Under the pieces are notes generated by a model that saw only the letters and a program-made list of their open reading frames with translations, was not told where the DNA came from and did no database searches. From Batrachochytrium dendrobatidis JAM81 (taxonomy: Eukaryota; Chytridiomycota; Chytridiomycetes; Rhizophydiales): a stretch of DNA of 64,000 nucleotides. The DNA lies in the NCBI RefSeq assembly GCF_000203795.2, contig NW_006281101.1, forward strand, positions 645,279 to 709,278, read 5' to 3'. Shown here in pieces: positions 1-12,133 of the stretch; position 1 is the first letter of the stretch; each line of letters begins with the position of its first letter. The translations under genes and the position numbers were made by a program.

Positions 1-1113
1 TCAAACAAATGAGTACAGATATGGTACCTTGAGTAGCTTTGATGGATACAATTGTGAGCGGGATAACGGTTGTGACAATATAATACCACTTTTCACACCA
101 CAGCGTATTTTGTAGACGAACAAGAAATACAATGTGTAGATTGAATGCCACCATTACTGCAAGTAACATCTATAAGTTATATATTACAAATTGAATTAGT
201 TGATTTATAGTATATCGATGTTTGGATATATTAAAAATGGATTGGTCATATTTCATGTGTGATGATAGTTTTTAGCCACATTAATACTTGAGATTACTTA
301 CCGAGCAAAGACCAAAAAACAGGTTCATATAAATGGACGCAAGGCACATGAATTCCAACTTTAATTTTCAAGAGTATGTAATACAGTACAGGTCAGTCAT
401 ATATGCCAAAAAGTGGTTAGTCAACTCTTGATTTTATTGTATAATTGAGTGCATACGAATTTGATTATTAGACTTGCCTTTTGACCAAGTAGTAAGTAGT
501 TTGAGATACTGTAAAAAAGATCAGCAATGGATATAGCTAAAGCTAATCGAAGCGAAACACGGTTGACACTATATGTTCATTTGATATGCATTTCAGCAAA
601 AAAGTACAATCGAATTATACCAAATTTAAACTTTCAGTACTGAGATTGGATTGAAATTTACATAACCTCATCAAAAAGTGAGATGATAAGATTAATGCGA
701 ATTGGCCATATTCAAGGTTGCATACATTGAGTCTCAGCGGGTTGTGCATTCGTAGCAAATATTATTGGCACAAGTAGAGTTGACAACTTATTTTGTTTGG
801 TAGATTAAGCAATAAAACATATTAGTATAAAGCACTACGTACATGGCAGGTATCTTTAAACGAAGCGTAGTGTAGACTATAATTACGCCTACTGAGCCAA
901 CAATAGATATGGCGTCAATAATATAAGTGATGTAGCAATACCATCTAATTGTAAGGATCGGTAAAACTGATAATCTGCTGTATTGCCACATGTCAACCTA
1001 GTTTGTATCCCAGAGTGGATCCTTTGGATAGCAGATTACTGGATATTTTACGACTTATTGTTGTACCAGGGAAAAGTCGAATCGCGCTGATAAATAGCAA
1101 TCTAACCGAGTTT
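1..1113. other. AT-rich region without recognised gene
   Basis: No open frame with recognisable protein character was seen on either strand and no RNA gene was recognised. A short stretch near 50-75 resembles a bacterial lac operator by chance (see rejected items). Confidence 0.5.
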
Positions 1114-1720
1114 TAGTTGTATTCGCTTAATAGAACACTAAATAAAAATATCAAAGTACATAATAAACAGTCTTATGGAATGATGGGCGCCATTACGTTT
1201 ACTGGATAATACCTTGTCCTTTGAACTCATTAGCACAGTTGACTGGTTATTTCCTCTGCGCTCATTTTTGTATAGAAAACTGGACCAATATCCATATCAT
1301 AGTTGTAGTAAATCCCACATTTGCTCAATCTCTAATTTGTCTTTTCTACAAGTAAACACTGGGTGATTGGCATGTAAACAACAGTTAGATTCTTGATGTG
1401 CGATCATTGTTTTCTTGGACTAAAGCACACATGTAAGTTTGGTATACAATAGATGAGTTTTTTTGACGATATCAAAACAGTCCAACCAATATATAGATTG
1501 ACATTGATGAATCTGGCGATCGTACAATGTATGATTATGCCAAATGAGAATAAATGGATAGTCTCAGTTCCAAACCATAGTTTGATTGCATTATATGGCG
1601 GTCGTTGTGTTTATTGAAGAAGCAGTCAATTTGTAGTAAAAATACGCAACGAATACTATTTATTCCAAAACAAAATAGTGACTGCAGAACAGTATTTCAT
1701 TTTACATGAACACGGTTGTA
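1114..1720. mobile_element. MITE copy 1 (TIR family, ~607 bp)
   Basis: The left end begins TAGTTGTATTCGC and continues into an AACACTAAATAAA motif. The right end is the inverted counterpart, ending ATGAACACGGTTGTA. The interior matches the other long copies of this window, for example the motifs around 'gtacaatgtatgattatgcc' and the left-end 'ataataaacag'. There is no coding capacity. It is an old, diverged copy lying about 220 bp beyond the 3' end of the DM9 gene on the minus strand. Confidence 0.75.
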
Positions 1721-1944
1721 ATATCTTTTGAATCGAACAGTTTATTTGGCTGATCTAAATGCATTCCAAGCAAGGTAATTCAATATACAAACTGGAATGC
1801 TTTATTCACTACATCTTTAAACGATGCTCAGTATCAATCTTTGTTATCAACACCACTCATCATATCAGTGAAAAAACTTTAAAACATACGGTTCATGGAT
1901 AGACAACAACATAATCGAGTGTTATTTCATTCAAACAGCAGTTT

Positions 1945-3367
1945 TTAGTTCAAGCAAAGCACCTTGTAGTTGGAAATGCAAATTTCCTTGCCGCCATAGC
2001 CAATGTCTATTGATTTAAATTACAAAAACCAACCATGAGTGAGCAACCAAAGGTATCAGAAGAATTCAGAGACAATGCATAGATAATACTTACAGCATCC
2101 GTTGTGGTTTCCAGTAGCAGCTTTGCCAATCTGAACACCACCTTCGTAAAAGGCTTGGGCAACAAAAATGGGCTGACCATTAGCTTCACGACCACCATCA
2201 ACCAGACCACGATGGCTTGCAGGGTTCAATGGGCCAGAAGCGTCATTCCAGCGAATAGCACGCATATCACCACAGAGAATCTCATAAGTAGGAATATTGC
2301 TGATCTCCTTTCCACCATACGAGATGGAGCAGCCCTTGGACCAGGAACGAATCATCTTGCCAACATGGATCGAGTTTTCGTGCCAGGTGCGAGTAATGTA
2401 GATGGGTGAACCGTCACGTTCATTGCCACCCTGTATAGCATTCTGAGGAATGCTAGAACCCTCGGTCAAAACCCAAGCTACAGGAGGCACAGGCTGGCCA
2501 GAGCCAAGAGCCTGCATGTAGTGCTGACCTCGAGTACGGGCCTCACTCTCCCAAGCAGAACGAGAGGCATGTTCAGACTTGTTCTGTTTGTGCTGACCAA
2601 CACCATAAGCCACAGCCCCAGCCAAGCCAGCAATACCAAGAATACCGCCAGCAGCAATTCCACCCAACTACATGTCAACAATTCAATAATGAAGCACAAA
2701 TGTCAGTACTATGCCACTTCTATCAAGGGTATTTTTGGCCCTAAATTACTCAGCCACTTTGTAAGGTGGAACACGCTTTAGCACAGATCTACAGAATCAA
2801 TGGCAAAACCCTGGATGTGCCAGATTGATTACAGCAGCCATTACATACCTCAAGGTTGGACATTCCCTGCATACTCTGGGGAAGCATAGAGGCAATACCA
2901 GACTTTTCAGAATCTTGAGTTTTCTCGTAGGAGGATTGCTGTTGATAGGCAGATTGCTGTTGATAGGCAGATTGCTGCTGGTAAGTAGATTGCTGCTGGT
3001 AAGTAGATTGCTGGTTCATACCCCCAACACCGCCAGGGGTCTGCATGTAAGCTGGCTGGCTCTGGTTCTGACCATACATGGCACCGGTAGCAGGTGGATT
3101 GTAATTCTGAGAAGGATTGATACTACCATACTGGTTATTGTTACCATATCTGTCATTGTCGTTGTTCTGATGGTGTTGACCCTCTTGTTGATGGCCGTGG
3201 TGTCCATGATGACCATGGTGCTCTTTCCAGAGAGAGGGGGCAGATTCAGGGTTCCAGTCAGACTGGGAACGATGCTCTTGAACAACCTCATAATGACGAC
3301 CTTGGTACTCGACAACCTGGCCAACGTCATACTGGCGGCTGCAGTCCCATGGTTGATTGAAGCTCAT
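1945..3367 (-). CDS. CBM5/12 (chitin-binding-like) - Q-rich - DM9 repeat protein
   Basis: Three predicted exons, 3367-2849, 2667-2094 and 2006-1945, give 384 aa; both junctions keep frame (GTATGT and GTAAGT donors, TAG acceptors). Residues ~5-50 look like a small chitin-binding module of the CBM5/12 type, with spaced aromatics: W7, Y13, Y21, Y26, W38, W47. A His/Gly run and a Gln/Ser/Tyr linker follow; part of it (DNA ~2932-3010) is five imperfect 18-bp repeats encoding QQSxYQ units. A Gly/Ala-rich hydrophobic stretch lies at ~174-196. From ~235 come two DM9 (DUF3421) repeats, with GGNERDG, HVGK and YGGKE in the first and a second closed by exon 3 (YGGKE again). DM9 proteins in animals include mannose-binding lectins, so a carbohydrate-binding role is plausible. 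No signal peptide was found at the chosen ATG. Confidence 0.8.
2932..3010 (-). repeat. 18-bp coding minisatellite (about 5 units)
   Basis: Five imperfect 18-bp units (reading 'agattgctgttgataggc' on the plus strand) lie in tandem within exon 1 of the CBM-DM9 gene. They encode a Gln-Gln-Ser-Ala/Thr-Tyr-Gln repeat in the linker. Multiples of three keep frame, so length changes would be tolerated. Confidence 0.8.
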
Positions 3368-4022
3368 TGTTGGAAGATAGTAAAAGTGGTTATAAAGATA
3401 TGCAGGATAAAGATTGCAAACAGAAGGGAAAGTGAGCCGACAATCAGATCTGCATTTAACCGTTTCCAACCGCGGTTCTTGTTTCAAAGTGTGATCTTTG
3501 ACATAATTTCAACCCTGATCCATCATTTGTAGATTACATTACTCAATCTCATATACGACTATATTGACCGAGTTTATACTCACTGATTGGATCCATATTC
3601 AAGGTTGTCCCAATCTTGATGGTTTTGGTTACCAGTTTGTTGGTGCTGATCGCGAACAAACATATCTCCTCTTTACATTGCATAAGCTTACTTTTCTGAT
3701 AGAAAGTGCCAAGTGTGGCCTTGGACTGTCTGATATGGCCTATTGTCATTGTGGAGAAAATTACCATGAATATAATGTCTCGACTACTAAATTCTTGGAT
3801 TTTACCGCGAATTTATTGTCTTGGCATACCAACCAGCCTACATGCTTGATGAATAAATTACTGTTTTCAATTGATTATTTGTAATTGATGGTCTATGTTG
3901 GTCATTTCTTTCCATTCTTGGATGTATATTTTAGTGTTTTTGACAGTGAAATTTGCCTGAGGATCAGTAAATTCGAGTATTGAGCTCAAGACGAACAAAG
4001 CAATTCATTGATACTATTCAAC
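3368..4022. other. Intergenic region between divergent genes
   Basis: This 655-bp spacer separates the start codons of the minus-strand DM9 gene and the plus-strand CCDC25 homolog and should hold both promoters. A 106-codon open frame at 3564-3884 lacks an early ATG and any recognisable protein signature, so it is not called. Confidence 0.5.
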
Positions 4023-5125
4023 ATGTACTACTTCACTAGCACAGGTGAGTTTTTAAAAGGGTTTGTGTTTATTGATGTATTTAGAAATATATTGTTTAAT
4101 CAGCAGTTTCTATCTATTGCCTGACCGTCAACCGATCAGCAACTAATCCACCTGCCAAAATTTACATGGGAAAGGACAAGTACGAAAGTAAGTATCCTTG
4201 TTTTTTGTAAAGTACAGTAGCAGTTGATTGGCTCGATTTTTCTATTAATACTGGTTTATTTTTATAGATGAAGAACTAATCAAATATGGATGGGAAACCG
4301 ATGTATGGTATGTCTAAACGACCTTTTGCTGCGTCTTTGCTTGAACAATCAAGTTGATGCATCATTTCAGTGCATTCGAGTTTACACCATACTATTGCAG
4401 AGTACTTATAACATTTTAATATTTTTTAGGTTTCATGTGGATAAGCTCAGCTCAGCCCATATTTACTTGCGACTCGAAAAAGATCAATCTTGGGATGCAA
4501 TTCCTGAAGCGCTTCTTACAGATTTGGCACAGCTTACCAAAGCCAACAGTATAGAAGGTAGATTTTACTGCTCTCTACTTACAACTAAATACTAGTTTTA
4601 TTTTACCAATCTAACTCTTAAACCAAATCAGGTAACAAAAAAGACAATCTGACCATTATTTACACGCCATGGAGCAATCTGAAAAAGACACCTGGCATGG
4701 AAACCGGACAAGTCACATTCCACAAAAACAATGTGGTTAAGCGGGTGCATATTGAAAAGCGAGTCAACGAAATTGTCAATCGTTTAAACAAAACTAGAGT
4801 GGAAACGTACCCAGAATTAGCAGAGGAGAAGATTCAACACCAGCGCGATATTCGAGCTGCTGGGAAACAAACCGAGCAGAAAATTGTATGTCCTATCCTA
4901 AACTATTTATATGATTGATATTTCTCTTATGAAATTGATATTTTTATCAACTAACCGCTTTTTTGTAATCGCTAGAAACTGGAGCATAAACTATACATCA
5001 AGGAGAAGCGTAAAGAAAAGGAAATGTTTGATTACGGACTGGTAATCAAAGAGGATCATATGTATTCCAACAAATCTGCCGCGGGAGGCCGATCTGTGCA
5101 AGAAATTGAAGATGACTTTATGTAA
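4023..5125 (+). CDS. CCDC25/Jlp2 homolog (NFACT-R domain protein)
   Basis: Six predicted exons: 4023-4044, 4140-4187, 4268-4307, 4430-4557, 4632-4885 and 4976-5125, all in phase, about 213 aa. The product opens MYYFTST, continues into IYMGKDKYE and then [25 protein letters not shown] and [14 protein letters not shown] segments. This is the whole-length pattern of CCDC25 (yeast Jlp2, NFACT-R/DUF814 family). The N-terminal ~110 residues form the NFACT-R-like fold; the C-terminus is a charged helix ending EIEDDFM. The family is small, cytosolic and conserved across eukaryotes; human CCDC25 has been linked to extracellular DNA sensing, but the ancestral role is unclear. The acceptor of exon 2 was chosen at 4139 because it gives the family's short N-terminus; earlier in-frame acceptors at about 4101-4104 would add ~13 residues. 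Confidence 0.9.
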
Positions 5126-5589
5126 ACGTTTACTTTGCTATTATAATCTTATGCTTTTACAAAAAAGTGAGTTGAAACCCAACTATTAGGCCGAGGCAAT
5201 AACTGATGCATATAGTCTAGCATGGATTATTGGCTATCATAAAGATGTGACTGTAATACTGTTTTGAATGTCACTGTCCAATAATTGGACCTATGATAAT
5301 AGCATTTCAAACTGTGGGCTTGGCTGGGAATTTTCCTTTAGATTCAAATGCAATCTAAAAAACCATTTGGTGGAGATGAAGGCAATACTGGCAGAGTATT
5401 AGTGCTGGCTTTAATCTCGTGATTTGGGTTGTTTTTTTTGCTTTTATTAGAATGCTATTTGCTTGACATTCAATTTTTGAAGTGATACCAAGCAAGGCTG
5501 TCTGAGAGTTTAAATACACAACCGATACCTCCATCTGTGCAAGTGGTTAGAGAGCAGTGGCTGGAGTTTCTTCATTTGATTGTTACTTT
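5126..5589. other. Intergenic region upstream of second DM9 gene
   Basis: No gene was seen. It contains a short perfect palindrome, gtccaataattggac, near 5277, and a second AT-rich copy of similar wording nearby. It presumably contains the CCDC25 3' end and the promoter of the DM9 gene. Confidence 0.4.
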
Positions 5590-6643
5590 ATGATTTGTGG
5601 TGGTTTATCCAATTTATTTGGTCCCTGTTTAGGTCCTCAACAAGACATCAGCATAATCCAACGATCTGCTCCACCTCCAGCTCCTATAATTGCAACTATT
5701 TATACACCGCCGGTTCAGCAATCCAAACAATCTAGTTATATATCCACAGCTCCTGATAAGAAAATGAATCCAATAATATCCGCCTATGCTGCAGCTTCTG
5801 GTCCAGGAATCGACTACTCTTTATGCGGACCACCTCCAGTAACTTGGGTCGGCACTATTGGAAACTCTATTCCTGCAAATGCTATCCCTGGCGGAAACGA
5901 AAAAGACGGACTTCCTCTGTATATTGCAAGAGGCTGGATAGATGTAAGTTATTCGTAGCTCAACGACCTATACTGTATTCTCTAGGCAAAATTACATTAT
6001 TGCGATTCACTGCCATCTGCAAAAACCTATTCTACTCTTGCTCAATCAATAGCACTGGATCCCTATTACAGTTTATAATTGTTTTTTATCCATTCGAATA
6101 TTCTCAGCCGCCAGAATAGATTCAGCACATACAGACTTTTTTCTACAAGCCTACATGGCTGGTAGAGTTGGGACCTTGATGACTAGAACACTTGCATCGC
6201 TTACTTTCCTTCCGATAGTCTAATTTTTTTTTAAATTTTGTAAGCTTGAAATCTAATCGTTTTCAATATATTGAATGCAATTAATCGTGAATTAGAGAGG
6301 ACTACATGTAGGCAAAGCAAGTGGACTATGGTGGGACGGAGCACGCATTCCTTACAAGGGCAAAGAGCGTATCATTCGTGACTATGAGATCCTTGTTGGC
6401 AGTCAGTCGGCTGTACAATGGATTGATGCCAATGGAGCATTTAACCCAAATTGCGTTGGCTCATTGGTATTAGAAGGCGGCCACGAGGCTAACCACGAAA
6501 CCCTGTATATTGCTCGTGCAGACATCAATGGTGGAAAGCATATCGGCAAGTGTGGACTGCATTTAAAAGCTGCACATATTCCCTATTCTGGATTTGAGCA
6601 ACTTGAAAAAAAGTATCAGGTTTTAACTTTGATTAGGATGTAG
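5590..6643 (+). CDS. DM9-repeat protein (DUF3421)
   Basis: Two predicted exons, 5590-5943 and 6296-6643, give about 233 aa. The intron (GTAAGT...TTAG, 352 bp) is long for this window but phase 0 on both sides, and it restores the DM9 core: GGNEKDGLPLYIARGWID joins RGLHVGKASG. The first DM9 repeat spans ~95-170 (VTWVG, GGNEKDG, HVGK, YKGKE) and the second ~170-225 (GGHEANHETLYIAR, HIGK, IPYSG). The N-terminal ~90 residues are Pro/Gln/Ser-rich and low complexity. The protein resembles the DM9 half of the gene 2.2 kb upstream but lacks its CBM. The start is uncertain: 5590 is the first in-frame ATG, and a 5' exon could be missing. Confidence 0.75.
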
Positions 6644-6731
6644 TAACCATCTTGTGAGACTATAATAGGATAAATAAAGACTTTATGTATTATACTGCTG
6701 TAGATTGCGACAGTGCATGCTGTGCCTGAAA

Positions 6732-7107
6732 TACAGTTGCATTCATGTAAAACGGAATACTTTTTTGTATCTTGCATTGGCTGCTTTTTGTTTCAGAATA
6801 AATCATGGTTAAATACTCGTTATGCTTTCCTACTAGACATGAACTGCCTTGTCAATGGATATTTTCAATGCATGCAATGGCTCAACAGACCATTATTAAA
6901 TTATTATCAGATTCAAGAATGAGCAATATGCAGCTTTACTTTGCAACATTGCTGTTTAAAAGTTGATGTGCCATGTTGAATGAGTGAATTTGTCAGAGTT
7001 TAGTGGACACAAATGCTAGTAAATGTGATGCGAATCATTCCATGAAACTGGCTGTTTATTATGTATGTTGACATCTGTTTAGTTCATTCCACATGAATAT
7101 GACTGCA
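6732..7107. mobile_element. MITE copy 2 (~376 bp)
   Basis: The left end reads TACAGTTGCATTCATG and the right end is the inverted form ending CACATGAATATGACTGCA. The internal parts 'cattggctgctttttgtttcagaataaat' and 'ccatgaaactggctgtttattatgt' match other copies. It is a short, internally deleted derivative lying between the DM9 gene stop (6643) and the Puf6 start (7272). Confidence 0.75.
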
Positions 7108-7271
7108 ATAACGAGATACAGTCACGTGAAGTGCATACAAACAGATTTCGTTTTACAAAGCCAAATTGAAACTTTTTTTCTTCCAGATTTAATTTTAACC
7201 AGCAAATTGAATTCGACCCAAAATTGAATACTCTGGCATTCTAGTCTCAAGTTTTTATCCAAATATAAAGA

Positions 7272-9833
7272 ATGGTACATCTAGACAACAGAAAATCTAT
7301 TAAACGACAGAAGCAGCCTACTGTTCAGTCCGATCACGATGAAGACATGGACGAATTTTCTGACGATCCACAAGAATTCGAACTAGATAACGTCGCAGAT
7401 GAATATCCTACTGAAGATGCTGAAGATGAATCTACATACAAAGACTATGATGAAAAAAAAGAAAAGACTTCTGAGGAGATGGAAAAGAATCGACTGGCAC
7501 GCACTGAACAAAAAGCTTTGACCAAGGATCGCAAAATGCAGCGATCCCATGCCCCTATGATTACTGAGGCTAAAGCTATTTGGGAAGAGTTAAGACAAAA
7601 AAGACTCAAAAAGCAGGAAAGAAGAGAATTGATGAACCGCATGATGTTGCTAGTTTCTGGAAAAGCCAAGGATGTAAGTTTGAGTTTTGTGGGCAACTAT
7701 TCGCATACCCGCTGTTATTGGAGTCTGCCATTTTCAAGAGTTTTTTGATTTCAAGTACTCACCTTATGATCCATGTTTTAAACTTGGTAATGACTCGAAC
7801 CATAGATTATTTTCAAACACGATGCTAGTCGTATCATTCAGTGCTGTCTAAAATACGGTACGCCTACTCAACGTGATCAAATTGCAAAAGAACTATCTGG
7901 CCATTATGCCCAACTTAGTCAGAGCCAGTACGGAAGATTCATTGTGTCTAAAATCCTCAACTACTGCAGTCAAGAGTATCGCAGCGCCGTGATCAAGGAG
8001 TTTTACGGAAAAGTTAGAAAGCTCATTCGACACAAGGAAGCGTCGTTGATTCTGGACGAGGCTTACTCGCAGTTTGCTAATTCTGCTCAACGAGCAGCTT
8101 TGATGGAAGAGTTTTATGGGCCAGAGTACGCTGTGTTTAAATCTGTGAGTTTGCAATATATAGAATGACCAATTGTGGTGACAGCCTTGAAATACATTTA
8201 AACAGATAAACTAATCTATTATTTTTAGTTGGATGGATCTAGAACATTACAATCACTTCTTGAAACTGAACCAGACAAAAAGCCAACTATTTTGCGCCAT
8301 TTACGCCAAGCATTGGATTCCGTTTTACAAAAGGGGTCATTTAATCTTGCAAAAACTCCTATTTTGCATCGAGCAATCTACGAATACATTAGTCTTGCCG
8401 ACATAAAGGTGGCCAAGGACATGATTGAGCTACTCAAGGATCATCTTGTACACATTTTGCACACACGCGATGGTGCTCGCATTGCCCAGTACTGTATTCT
8501 CCATGCTACGCCAAAAGATCGTAAAAGTATTATCAAGTCATTCAAAGGCTTTGTTCACGCCATTGCTCAAGAGCAATATGGGCATACTGTGCTTCTTTCC
8601 TGCTTTGAATGTATTGACGACACAGTTATTGTCAGCAAGAGTTTGATTGCTGAGCTTCTTAGTCCATCTTCGTCATCCCATGCACCAGGCACGGAAAAAA
8701 CTGCTTCGGGCATTGCAACTTCTGCAGCAGGTGCTGCAGCATCCATTAGTGAGCTCTTGCGTAACAAGTATGCCAGCAGGGTAATTCTATTTATCCTTGA
8801 TGGCCGTAACAAAAAGTATCAGCCAGCCTATATCATTCAAGAACTATCCAGTATGGACTCTATCCGTACGCAAACGACTAAAAAGGACGATGCTACGCGC
8901 CAACAGCAGCTATTGGCTGCATCTGCTCCATTGATTGTTCAAGCTGTTGCAGCTCATGCCAACGAGCTGCTGCGTGATCGTACTGGCGGACAAGTAATTG
9001 TTGAAACTCTATACAAGCTGCATATTGATGTTTCGTCAGTGACAAATGCCATTTTGAAATTGGTTCCCGAAAATCTGGATCCACAGGGTATTCGGCACTC
9101 TACTAAAACTATTTTTTCCGATGATAATGAAAAAGATGCAGAACAAGCTGAGTCTGCTGATCAGACTATGGACAATCTTACAGAAAACAACCTTGAATCG
9201 ACTGCTTCAGATCAAGAAAAGTCGACTAAACTCTTCAATGCTGTCTCAAAGCTCAAATCGGAACACGATGCTGCCAATCTTCAAGCACAAGGTTTAGATA
9301 TGGATTCTTCGCTTTTTGTCAATCGTGCATCAACATGGACACTTAAGCAACTGGTAGGTAGATTCCAAGCAGGTGCATCTACTCGTGTAGCCTTGGTCGA
9401 CGCTAATGCTGACTCCAAGTCGGCTACAAATAGTACTTTAGCTTGGCAACCTGAATTTGCATCATCGCTATTTGATCTTGTTGCTCCACACTTTCCTACT
9501 TGGTTGGAATATTGTGCCAAAGATCCCAGTTCCAGATCTGGTACTGCATTGATTTTTGTTGCTATGTTTGAAACCGCACGCGAAGCTGACAAAAGCTTGA
9601 CAGTATCAAAGGATCTGATAAAGCGCATGAAAAAATCTGCAACAAAGGTGAACTTCAACACTCTGAAATTGACCATTAAAAGCGCAAAGGATGCTAAAAG
9701 TACTGAGAATGCCAAAAGTGTGCCTTTAAAAAAGACTTCAAAGAGAAAAATTGGTAATAGCGAAGGCAGTGAAACAAAAACTGCCGAGCCATCTATGTTT
9801 GCCATCGAGACTCTTATTTCTTATCTGAGTTAG
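7272..9833 (+). CDS. PUF6: Puf6/PUM3 family pumilio-repeat protein
   Basis: Three exons, 7272-7673, 7806-8144 and 8229-9833, all phase 0, give 781 aa; family members are ~650. The first ~75 residues are acidic with KKEK-type clusters. A helical region (KAIWEELRQKRLKKQERRE) leads into PUM-like repeats from ~134: DASRIIQCC, YGRFIVSKI, DGARIAQYC, YGHTVLLSC. Further helices and the CPL-type C-terminal part run to ~480. The tail is Lys/Ser-rich, as in nucleolar proteins. Puf6 in yeast acts in 60S ribosome biogenesis and ASH1 mRNA regulation; PUM3 binds structured nucleic acid. An Ala/Ser insertion (~380-405) and an acidic/Gln segment (~545-600) account for the extra length. Confidence 0.9.
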
Positions 9834-10081
9834 CTTTATACAAGATTATAGTAGTTGAGATTGAGATTTTATTGTGCAAGTTTATATTGGAATCAATATT
9901 GCTTAAATAAACCAAGTTTTTTCAAGTCAAACATGAACAAACTATGCATTAATGAAATGGCTGGCAAAAAACTTCAAAATTACATTTAAATGCACTAGAA
10001 AAACTCATAGCATAGTAAAAGTATAGAATGGGCATTTCTACAGATCCACCAAGTGGCTGCTTGTTTTATTTTAAAACAAAA
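9834..10081. other. Convergent intergenic spacer
   Basis: This 248-bp AT-rich spacer lies between the Puf6 stop and the stop of the minus-strand PPR gene. AATAAA-like motifs are present (for example near 9905), consistent with overlapping 3' ends. No MITE sequence was seen here. Confidence 0.4.
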
Positions 10082-12133
10082 TTAAGGTCTAATAATATTA
10101 ATTGCATCTGAAATGGCAGACTGATACCTTTCATCCATAATCTCAGTGTGTCCACTTGCACTAAGAGTATCCACAAGACTGATTAGAGCATGTTCATCCT
10201 TTTTAGCTGATTCAGAATCAGTAGTATGATACTTGCTAATCACAATTGGCTCCTCTTGAAACGCATCATTCAACTTGGCAGCTGCAATAGTATTTTGTAT
10301 AGATCCTTTTTGCCTAAAAGAGCTGCGGAGCGTGTATTTCTGTACAAGCTCTGTCGGTTTCAAAATAGAGTCAAGTACTATATCTAGTGTTTTTAGCTTT
10401 GGCTGGATGCTATGTGGTTTCATTACAGATACATATAGGCGATCAAGAGCTTCGTGTAAAGCAAGCCGACCTTCTATCAGATTAGATAAAAGCAGCAGGT
10501 GACATAAATCGATATTGATCATGCCTTTTTCCACTGCCATGTCAAAGAAACCACGCACCTCAGCGGTCTGCGCACCTGTTCGGATGGCGATTCGCATCAT
10601 ATTGGCCAAAATACGACTGTCAGGTAAAATACCCCTTTCGCGCATCATTGTAAAAAAATCAAGGCATTTGTCGTAACAGTCATGCATGCCGTGCAGCGAA
10701 ATCATTACAGCAAATGTATTGCGATCAGGCGATAAGTTAGTATCCTGAATCTGTTCAAACAGATTTAGCACAGTTTGCATGTGCCCTTGAAATCCATATG
10801 CAGAAATCAGCAAGTTGTAGGTCGTGACAGTTCGACTGATTCCCATTTTATCAATAGTGTCAAAAATATCTTGGGCTTGGGATAGCATGCCTGCACGACC
10901 ATATGCACCAAGAACCGTATTATAAGACACCACGTTTGGCTGCACACCTCGCTTGATCATTTCATCCAACATTGCAAAAGCGTTTTCATGATCGCCTTGT
11001 TTTGCAAATAGGTCGATAATAATGTTAAATGTAGCTGTATCTGGTCCACATTGATCATTACGTTCAGCAGAAGAGCCGGCATCGTTTGTCATCTCTTGAA
11101 AGATTTGATGTGCTTTTTGGAATTGTCCAGACACCACACACCCGTGGATGATATTATTATATGTGACTGTACTTGGTAAGAATTCTTTTTCTTGCATAAA
11201 CACGAGCACTTTTATCATCTCTGCAAACTTTCCATTTTTGGCCAGTCCAGAAATAATGTGATTGAAAATACGGATGTTCAAAGGAATGTCTGATTGAAGT
11301 GCACGATCCAACACTTCCAAGCTAGATACTGTCTGTCCAGATTTCGAGTAGGCATCAATGAGAGTAACAAACGACTGTATATCGAGTTTTGCAATACCTT
11401 CTTCAGCACATTTTTTCATCAAGGCTTGAACCATGTCAACCCTGCCCAACGAAGCATAGCACTGAAGCATGAGATTGACTGAAGCGATACTGATACCAAT
11501 ACCCTGACTCAGCATGTACTCCCAGATTAATTCAGCCGAATCAGTTTGTTGTAGCTTGACATGACAATTCAATAGTGAAAAAAATATGGCAGGTGGAAGG
11601 ACAGAGATACCGCCATATCGAACGACATCAGCATCTGCGCGTTCCAGTATAGCTTGCATCAACAGATCCAATTCGCTTACAATTTTAGGATTCGGCTTTT
11701 TTTGCTGATAAGATACAACAAGTCGAAATAGATTCAACATCTCATCAAGCGAAAGGGCATTGACTTGATCAAATTCGACGAGTTTACGATATTGCTCGAG
11801 AGCAGTGATATAATTTGCATCCACTAATGCACGGATAAGAACACCGCAGATGCGCTGGATATTGAGTGGAATATGAGCAGGTCGCATATAAGCAGACGGT
11901 GTAAATTCATTAAGTTTTACTCTAGGCTTGCGAGGAATAAGTTTGTCTTGGGATTGATGGTGTTGAAGTGTTGCTTGAGCTGCTTGAGTTGCCTTGATGC
12001 TGATCGATTTTGCATTCCAAGTGGCTTTCACTGCGTGAAATGAAGTACATCGAAATACGGTTAAATGAAAAGAGGTTTGGTTGTATAGTATATGCGATAC
12101 AGACCTATTTGCTGCTATTAAACTAGTGGCCAT
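10082..12133 (-). CDS. Pentatricopeptide repeat (PPR) protein, probably mitochondrial
   Basis: A single uninterrupted 683-codon frame starts at a true ATG (12131-12133). The first ~45 residues are rich in Ser, Ala, Thr and basic residues with few acids, as expected for a mitochondrial presequence. From ~180 to ~530 there are about ten 35-residue helical repeats of PPR type, such as TYNNIIHGCVVSGQFQKA, FNIIIDLFAKQGDHENA and SYNTVLGAYGRAGMLSQA. The C-terminal ~130 residues are non-repetitive. PPR proteins bind organellar RNA for processing, stability or translation. The specific target cannot be read from sequence. It is divergent from COQ3, with a ~340-bp shared spacer. Confidence 0.9.
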   Translation of the reverse strand: MATSLIAANRSVSHILYNQTSFHLTVFRCTSFHAVKATWNAKSISIKATQAAQATLQHHQSQDKLIPRKPRVKLNEFTPSAYMRPAHIPLNIQRICGVLIRALVDANYITALEQYRKLVEFDQVNALSLDEMLNLFRLVVSYQQKKPNPKIVSELDLLMQAILERADADVVRYGGISVLPPAIFFSLLNCHVKLQQTDSAELIWEYMLSQGIGISIASVNLMLQCYASLGRVDMVQALMKKCAEEGIAKLDIQSFVTLIDAYSKSGQTVSSLEVLDRALQSDIPLNIRIFNHIISGLAKNGKFAEMIKVLVFMQEKEFLPSTVTYNNIIHGCVVSGQFQKAHQIFQEMTNDAGSSAERNDQCGPDTATFNIIIDLFAKQGDHENAFAMLDEMIKRGVQPNVVSYNTVLGAYGRAGMLSQAQDIFDTIDKMGISRTVTTYNLLISAYGFQGHMQTVLNLFEQIQDTNLSPDRNTFAVMISLHGMHDCYDKCLDFFTMMRERGILPDSRILANMMRIAIRTGAQTAEVRGFFDMAVEKGMINIDLCHLLLLSNLIEGRLALHEALDRLYVSVMKPHSIQPKLKTLDIVLDSILKPTELVQKYTLRSSFRQKGSIQNTIAAAKLNDAFQEEPIVISKYHTTDSESAKKDEHALISLVDTLSASGHTEIMDERYQSAISDAINIIRP

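Noticed and set aside
48..76. Lac-operator-like string (ttgtgagcgggataac)
   Set aside because: It has one inserted base relative to the operator and the flanks do not match cloning-vector sequence; taken as coincidence in AT-rich eukaryotic DNA.
3564..3884. 106-codon open frame upstream of CCDC25
   Set aside because: It starts with TTG, has no early ATG, no recognised signature and no splice partner; probably a chance frame in the promoter region.
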